From: Edaphobacillus lindanitolerans
Lineage (GTDB): Bacteria; Bacillota; Bacilli; Bacillales_A; Planococcaceae
Length of the DNA: 64,000 bases
Direction of reading: 5' to 3'
Assembly (NCBI RefSeq): GCF_900156305.1
Contig: NZ_FTPL01000001.1
Span: 806,001-870,000 of the forward strand
Part shown: piece after piece, positions 59,278 to 64,000 of the stretch
How the letters are laid out: each line of letters starts with the position of its first letter
How positions within the stretch are numbered: position 1 is the first letter of the stretch
Program-made: the position numbers and the translations under genes
Notes under the pieces: model-generated
What the model was told of the DNA's origin: nothing
The model's database searches: none
What the model saw: only the letters and a program-made list of their open reading frames with translations

Positions 59278-59855
59278 TGAAGTCCTGGAAAATGAAAGAA
59301 ATCGTCCTCATGTCGCTTTTCGGTGTCGTGTTCGGCATCGTCTATCTGATTTTTGTCCATCTCGGGAACATCTGGGCCGGCCTCATCGGCCCGCTTGCCT
59401 ATGAATGGATGTTCGGCATCTGGTTCATCGTGTCGATTTTGTGCATGGCGATTATCCGCAAGCCCGGGGCCGCCTTCCTGCCGGAAGCACTGGCTGCGGT
59501 GATCGAGGTTCTGCTCGGCAACGGAGCCGGTCCGCGGCTGATCTTGTCCGGGATGATCCAGGGGCTCGGGGCCGAAGCCGCCTTTGCCGCAACCGGCTAC
59601 AGACGGTTCAATCTGCCGGTCATGATGCTGGCGGGGGCCGGCTCGGCCCTGTTCAGTTTTGTGTACGGTTATTTCGTCTCGGGCTACTCGGCGCTCGATC
59701 CTAAATTTGTCCTGCTGATGCTGACACTACGTGTGATGAGCGGGATGATCATCGCCGGGGTGGGCGGGAAATACCTGGCGGACGGGCTGCTCGCGACCGG
59801 TGCGCTGCGCGGCTATGCCATCTCCAGGACGGACAAGGGTGAGGCCCGTGTCTGA
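59274..59855 (+). CDS. ykoE: YkoE ECF transporter substrate-binding (S) component
   Basis: A 193-residue membrane protein with about six hydrophobic segments, starting MKSWKMKEIVLMSLFGVVFGIVYLIF. It is the substrate-specific component for thiamine/HMP uptake. The GNGAGPRLILSGMIQGLGAEAAF segment near residue 80 is family-typical. It overlaps ykoF at its start (ATGATG with the upstream stop) and ykoD at its end by 8 bases. Confidence 0.92.
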   Translation: MMKSWKMKEIVLMSLFGVVFGIVYLIFVHLGNIWAGLIGPLAYEWMFGIWFIVSILCMAIIRKPGAAFLPEALAAVIEVLLGNGAGPRLILSGMIQGLGAEAAFAATGYRRFNLPVMMLAGAGSALFSFVYGYFVSGYSALDPKFVLLMLTLRVMSGMIIAGVGGKYLADGLLATGALRGYAISRTDKGEARV

Positions 59856-61278
59856 ACCGGTCCTCTCGCTTGAAAAGGTCTCTTTCCGGTTCCCGGAAGA
59901 CGACCGGGCAACATTGAACGAGATTTCCTTTTTGGTCAATTCCGGCGAGCGGGTCGTCCTGTCCGGACCGAGCGGCTGCGGAAAAAGCACACTCCTGTAT
60001 TTACTGAACCGGCTGTACCCGGCGAACTGCGACGGCATCGTATCGGGATCGCTCGAACTGTTCGGCCGGCCGTCGGATAGCTGGAAGCCCGGGGAGATCA
60101 ACCGCCGGATTGCGACCGTTTTCCAAGATCCGGACGCCCAGTTCTGCATGCCCACCGTCGAGGAGGAGCTTGCCTTTACGCTCGAAAACATCCGCATTCC
60201 CCGTGATGAAATGGAAAGCCGGATTACCGGCGTACTGGAGCTGACCGGACTTGAGGGATTCCGGAATACGGTCATCCAGACACTGTCCGGCGGTCAGAAA
60301 CAGCGCGTCGCCACCGCTTGCGCACTCATCATGCACCCGGATGTGCTGCTCCTGGATGAGCCGCTCGCCCACCTTGACCCGCATACCGCGCTTGAACTCG
60401 TCCGCTGGCTGGATGAGCTGCAAAAACAGACGGGCCTGACAATCGTGGCAGTGGAACACCGGCTCGATCTTTGGAACGAGTTCTTCGACCGGGAGATTTG
60501 CCTCGGTGCAGACGGGCAACTCATCGGAGACCGGCCATTCACCCCCAAACCCGCCATCCGTTTTCCGGAACGCCCGAGTGCGATCCGATCCGAATCGGCA
60601 ATGAGCGTGGAAAGCCTGTCTGTCCGGATCAAGGGCCAGCAGATCTTCGCCCCGCTTTCATTTGTACTGAGGGCAGGTGAGGTCGCCGTCCTCGCAGGTC
60701 CGAACGGCAGCGGCAAATCCTCCCTCGCGAAGGCGCTTTGCGGCATTTATAAAACGTCCGGCGGAAAAGTGCATGCATCCGGCATCGGCTATGTTCCCCA
60801 GTCACCGGAATTCCTGTTTCTGACTTCTTCGGTCCGGGATGAGCTGGCGTTTTCCGGCTTCGCCTCCCCCAATTCGATCGATGACCTCACCGACCGGCTC
60901 CGACTCGGCGAAATACGGAACGCCCACCCATTCTCCGTCAGCCACGGGCAAAAACGGCGGGTGGCCATCGGTGCGATGCTCGCGGACAACCGGCCGGTCA
61001 TCGTCATGGACGAACCGACCTCCGGACAGGATGCCGGGGCCCTGCTGGAACTGTTCAATTTAATTGAGGAGCGAAGACGGGAAGGCAACACGTTCCTGAT
61101 CATCACGCATGACATGGAATTCGCCGCGGCTGCCGCCGACTCGGTTCTGCTCATCAAAGATGGTGTGTTCACCGGCAAATACCGCGCGCAGGAGGTCTGG
61201 ACGGACCACGCCCTCCTCGCCGCCCACCATCTCGTTCCGCCGAAAGGAGCGAACGCCCATGAGCCGGCTTTTGCATGA
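59848..61278 (+). CDS. ykoD: YkoD ECF transporter ATPase (two ABC modules)
   Basis: A 476-residue protein with two ATPase domains. Module 1 has GPSGCGKS near residue 37 and LSGGQKQRVATACAL with LLLDEPLAHLDPH. Module 2 has GPNGSGKS near residue 285, a VSHGQKRRVAIGAML signature variant and VIVMDEPTSGQD. It powers the YkoE/YkoC transporter. A GTG start at 59848 overlaps the ykoE stop by 8 bases and follows AAGGGTGAGG; an upstream extension to 59800 lies inside ykoE. It overlaps ykoC by 20 bases. Confidence 0.93.
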   Translation: MSEPVLSLEKVSFRFPEDDRATLNEISFLVNSGERVVLSGPSGCGKSTLLYLLNRLYPANCDGIVSGSLELFGRPSDSWKPGEINRRIATVFQDPDAQFCMPTVEEELAFTLENIRIPRDEMESRITGVLELTGLEGFRNTVIQTLSGGQKQRVATACALIMHPDVLLLDEPLAHLDPHTALELVRWLDELQKQTGLTIVAVEHRLDLWNEFFDREICLGADGQLIGDRPFTPKPAIRFPERPSAIRSESAMSVESLSVRIKGQQIFAPLSFVLRAGEVAVLAGPNGSGKSSLAKALCGIYKTSGGKVHASGIGYVPQSPEFLFLTSSVRDELAFSGFASPNSIDDLTDRLRLGEIRNAHPFSVSHGQKRRVAIGAMLADNRPVIVMDEPTSGQDAGALLELFNLIEERRREGNTFLIITHDMEFAAAAADSVLLIKDGVFTGKYRAQEVWTDHALLAAHHLVPPKGANAHEPAFA

Positions 61279-62014
61279 GATGAATCCGTCTGTGAAGTTC
61301 CTCGTCGTCATCGTCTCGATGCTCACGATGGCGTTCTTCTTCAATCCATGGACGCCGCTTTTATTCTGGCTCGGTCTTTTGATTGTCCAGCTTCTGTTGA
61401 GCCGGGTGAACTGGAAACTGTGGGCGCTCATGATGCTCCCGTTCGGGCTCGGAGCAATCGGCTATCTGTGGACGACGCTGGTATTCGGCGCCGACACCGG
61501 CGGAGATGTGATCGGTTCATTTCTCGGCATCGAAGTGACCGATGAACAATGGGCACGGGCCTGGTCCCTCACCTTCCGGGTCCTCTCATTCTCCAGCCTC
61601 TCGCTGCTGTTCGCGCTCACGACCGACCCGGTCACGTTCATCATGAGCCTCATGCAACAACTCCGCGTCCCGCCGAAGCTGGCCTACGGAACGATGGTCA
61701 GCTATCAGTTCCTGCCGGTATTGAAGGACGAACTTGTCCAGATCCGCCAGGCACAGCGCCTCCGAGGCGTCGACGAAGGCAAACACTGGTGGCAGCGTGT
61801 GCTCGGAATGCGCCGCCTCCTCATCCCGATGCTTGCCGGCGCGGTCCGAAAAGCCGAACGCGCCGCCTTCGCCATGGAGGCACGGGGATTTACAGGCGAA
61901 CCGAGGAGTGAGTTCTACCGGCCCGTGAAGCTTGGCGCTCGTGACTGGGCGCTCGGAGGCCTGTTCGCCCTCCTGCTCACCGGCAGCTGTGTGGCCGGAG
62001 TGATGCTCGGATAA
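61259..62014 (+). CDS. ykoC: YkoC ECF transporter transmembrane (T) component
   Basis: A 251-residue membrane protein of the CbiQ/EcfT family. Membrane helices are near residues 12-45, 50-70, 95-120 and at the C terminus. The two coupling-helix motifs appear as IRQAQRLRGVD near 158 and ERAAFAMEARGFTG near 200, each with the conserved A-R-G core. ATG 61259 follows AAAGGAGCG. It completes the ECF uptake system for a thiamine precursor. A terminator follows. Confidence 0.92.
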   Translation: MSRLLHEMNPSVKFLVVIVSMLTMAFFFNPWTPLLFWLGLLIVQLLLSRVNWKLWALMMLPFGLGAIGYLWTTLVFGADTGGDVIGSFLGIEVTDEQWARAWSLTFRVLSFSSLSLLFALTTDPVTFIMSLMQQLRVPPKLAYGTMVSYQFLPVLKDELVQIRQAQRLRGVDEGKHWWQRVLGMRRLLIPMLAGAVRKAERAAFAMEARGFTGEPRSEFYRPVKLGARDWALGGLFALLLTGSCVAGVMLG

Positions 62015-62056
62015 AGATTGATCGGCGATCTGGCGCAGGTGCGGCCAATGTACAGA

Positions 62057-62096
62057 AACGTCCGGAAGTGAAGGCATCTCACTTCCGGACGTTTTT
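62057..62096 (+). terminator. Terminator of the ykoFEDC operon
   Basis: ACGTCCGGAAGTGA and TCACTTCCGGACGT form a perfect 14-bp stem with a 7-base loop, followed by TTTTTATC. Confidence 0.9.
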
Positions 62097-62209
62097 TATC
62101 TGTCTTTTCATCCAATCGACGGCGAATCGCCGCCTTTCCCTTTTGAATCCCTGCCTTTCCCCCGCAATACGCTGTGTAGCACCGTCAAGTCCCTGCGTCG
62201 CATGACTGT

Positions 62210-62731
62210 TCACAGAACGTCCTCGTCCTCCGCTTCCTCCTCCACATCCACGTCGATGCCCATCACCTGCATCTTCGGTATGAATGCTTCATTTCGCGAG
62301 AGGGCATTCCCATAGATGCGGGTGCGGTAATGCTTTCTGCGCCAGATCACGATCCACCGGCGGTCGCCGAGATCCAGACCGCCGATGCAACGGTTCAGCT
62401 CTTCCATATCAAGGATCACCAGCTCGCCCCCCGGCCGGTTGCCGTACGACCCGATGATTGCGACATGGCAATTGCCGTATTCGTTGTTCAACTGCCGGAT
62501 CCGCTCCACTTCTTCCGGGCGGAATGAGAACGACCAGCGGATCGACTTTTCCTTCCGCTTCGATGAAGGCGCCGACAAATACTTCGAGTACACGGTGAAC
62601 TCCTCGCCGTCCCTGCCCACCCGGTACACGCCTTCCGGATGATCCGCAAGTCCCTTCAGTTCGAATCCTTTGTTCAGGAGCACATTTGCAAGCGCCCCGT
62701 GGAAGAAATCCACTTTTCTCAGTCTCGTCAT
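62210..62731 (-). CDS. Hypothetical protein of unknown family
   Basis: A 173-residue soluble protein, strong ribosome site (GAGGAGGAAGG) before ATG 62731. Visible features: an N-terminal basic [19 protein letters not shown] segment and alternating strands ([71 protein letters not shown]). A very acidic tail reads [14 protein letters not shown]. The strand order with E/D and K residues is reminiscent of restriction-endonuclease-like folds, but no PD-ExK motif can be assigned. No neighbour gives a clue to its role. Confidence 0.75.
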
Positions 62732-62829
62732 CGACCTTCCTCCTCAAGAAGCTAGTTACCCTTCTACTTCCCTGTCACGCTCACTTTTAAAATTCGATTC
62801 GTTGAAAGATCTGCAAAACGGAACACCTA

Positions 62830-62862
62830 CAAAAAAACGGCCACCCTATTAGGGCCGGCCGT
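62830..62862 (-). terminator. Terminator after the 62892 gene
   Basis: On the minus strand ACGGCC and GGCCGT pair with an inner CCCT/AGGG pairing and are followed by TTTTTTTGTAGG. Confidence 0.75.
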
Positions 62863-62891
62863 CTCGACAAGCATTTTGTAACTCGTTCCGT

Positions 62892-63119
62892 TCACTTGAT
62901 CATCTTTTCGTAATCCCCCGGCTCCAGATCATCCGGATTCGGATCATAGACATCTTCGCTCACCGAGTCATTCGGATCTTCCACGAAAACGCTCGGCCCG
63001 CTGTTTTCAGAAACCGGCGTGCCTTCCGGAGAAGCACAGTCTTTGCAGCGCTCGGGGTCATGGGACAGGTTGCCGTCGAATTCCTTGCCGCACTCGACGC
63101 ACACTTGATGAGGAATCAT
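62892..63119 (-). CDS. Small zinc-ribbon-like hypothetical protein
   Basis: A 75-residue acidic protein. An N-terminal zinc-binding pattern CVECGKEF ... CKDC (two CxxC pairs about 14 residues apart) lies within the first 30 residues. The rest is acidic and Asp/Pro/Ser-rich. ATG 63119 has GGAGG 11 bases upstream; the frame continues upstream without a ribosome site. Followed by a terminator. Function unknown; nucleic-acid or protein binding is typical for such ribbons. Confidence 0.65.
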   Translation of the reverse strand: MIPHQVCVECGKEFDGNLSHDPERCKDCASPEGTPVSENSGPSVFVEDPNDSVSEDVYDPNPDDLEPGDYEKMIK

Positions 63120-63188
63120 TGCTTCTGTCGCCTCCATTCGCCCGTTAGTATGGCCGGACGTGCCCGTTCCATGCCTCCGATCTGCTTC

Positions 63189-63219
63189 GAAAAAAAGACC
63201 GCCTCGGCGGGCGGCCTTC
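63189..63219 (-). terminator. Terminator of the MFS gene
   Basis: On the minus strand AGGCCGCC pairs with GGCGGTCT and is followed by TTTTTTTCG. Confidence 0.75.
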
Positions 63220-63222
63220 CAC

Positions 63223-64000
63223 TTACCGTATCTGGACATTGCGGCCGGAGACAAGTCCGGCGAGCAGGATGACGACAGAAACGAGCAGGAGCAGCAGAAG
63301 CGGCATCGTCCAGCTGTTCGTTGCGTCATGGAGGATGCCGAACAGCGCCGGTCCGGCTGCGGCGAGCAGATAACCGAACGACTGCGCCATGCCGGACAGT
63401 TCTGCGGCTTCCTTCGGGCTGCGCGTGCGCAGGCTGAAGAACATCATGGCCAGGCTGAACGCGGTACCCCCGCCGATGCCGATCAGGATGACCCAGATGA
63501 GCATGAGCGAGGAACTGCCGTACAGGATGCCGAGCGTTCCGGTGATGAAGAGAGCACCGGTCAGCAGGACGAGCGGAATCTGGCTTTTCATCCTGCCGGC
63601 GATGATCGGGATGATAAACGTGAACGGGATCAGTGCGAACTGCATGATCGACAGCATCCATCCGGCGGCACTGATGGTGATGCCCCGTCCGGTCATGATT
63701 TCCGGCAGCCAGGCGACAGTTGTGTAAAAGATAAGCGACTGAAGTCCCATGAACACGGTGATGCACCACGCAAGCTTGGATTTCCACATGTTCACGCCGG
63801 ACTTTGCGGCCTGTCCGCCCGGATCACTTTTTGGAAGCTTCACCTGGGGCAATAGCACGAGGAGCGCAACGATCGAGACGAAGCCCCAGTAACCGAGTGA
63901 ACCGTTCCAGCCGAGCTTCCCGGCAACCGGGACGCTGAGGCCCGATGCGATCGCCGCACAAACGTTCATCGACACGGCGTAAATACCCGTCATGAGACCG
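63223..64000 (-). CDS. MFS transporter, CynX/NimT-like (partial)
   Basis: The C-terminal 258 residues of a major facilitator protein; the start lies beyond the right edge, and the codons before the internal ATG at 63993 stay in frame. The visible part has about eight membrane helices. It has a central cytoplasmic loop (VKLPKSDPGGQAAKSG) and the second-half start AWCITVFMGLQSLIFYTTVAWLPEI. This last segment is characteristic of the cyanate/nitroimidazole (CynX/NimT) subgroup. Substrate cannot be inferred. Ends with a good terminator. Confidence 0.88.
   Translation of the reverse strand, partial: GLMTGIYAVSMNVCAAIASGLSVPVAGKLGWNGSLGYWGFVSIVALLVLLPQVKLPKSDPGGQAAKSGVNMWKSKLAWCITVFMGLQSLIFYTTVAWLPEIMTGRGITISAAGWMLSIMQFALIPFTFIIPIIAGRMKSQIPLVLLTGALFITGTLGILYGSSSLMLIWVILIGIGGGTAFSLAMMFFSLRTRSPKEAAELSGMAQSFGYLLAAAGPALFGILHDATNSWTMPLLLLLLVSVVILLAGLVSGRNVQIR

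Overview
The window reads as chromosomal DNA of a high-GC member of the Bacillales, most likely a Planococcaceae-type genus (inference). Supporting signs are strong AGGAGG-type ribosome binding sites with frequent TTG/GTG starts, a ComK homologue, the ykoFEDC thiamine-precursor transporter behind a TPP riboswitch, an RsbQ homologue and a SigL-type sigma-54 gene. No rRNA, tRNA, CRISPR array, prophage or insertion sequence was seen. Both window ends cut genes.

Positions 1-28000 look like one accessory catabolic region for proline- and hydroxyproline-containing peptides. It holds two peptide ABC importers (1-5084 and 20988-26672), two intact M24 Xaa-Pro peptidases (5322 and 19531), the sigma-54 gene rpoN (6573) and a sigma-54-dependent activator (15606). 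It also holds an apparently complete trans-4-hydroxy-L-proline pathway: epimerases (13206 and 26773), a multi-subunit D-hydroxyproline dehydrogenase (14262 plus 17280/17545/17876), a DapA-family deaminase (9818) and 2-oxoglutarate semialdehyde dehydrogenase (8307). Five sequences with GG-N10-GC spacing (TTGGCA..TTGCAA type) lie in front of the five transcription units of this region, so rpoN, its activator and all apparent targets are linked. A third racemase-family gene (12297) has lost both catalytic cysteines.

Positions 28000-34200 are ordinary housekeeping or accessory genes: a zinc alcohol dehydrogenase, a DUF212 membrane protein, a HAD phosphatase, a MATE exporter and a PadR/DUF2812 pair with two operator-like palindromes. 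Positions 34370-42382 form a MarR-headed Dpp/Opp operon ending in an M24-fold protein with degenerate metal ligands and an M55 D-aminopeptidase. Positions 42700-48340 carry a YcsI-family protein, an M20 amidase, a Nudix hydrolase, a PAS-GGDEF protein next to an RsbQ-type hydrolase, and a DUF1722 protein.

Positions 48446-54918 are a four-gene module: pseudo-receiver regulator, HEAT-repeat membrane protein, processive GT2 glycosyltransferase and large anchored glycosidase-like protein. It looks like an exopolysaccharide system I do not recognise as characterised. The last part has an M20 amidohydrolase, comK, a DUF2971 gene, the TPP-riboswitch ykoFEDC operon, two small unknown genes and a partial MFS transporter. 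Two non-coding stretches (about 19240-19470 and 44010-44180) share a degenerate word repeated with a 21-bp period.
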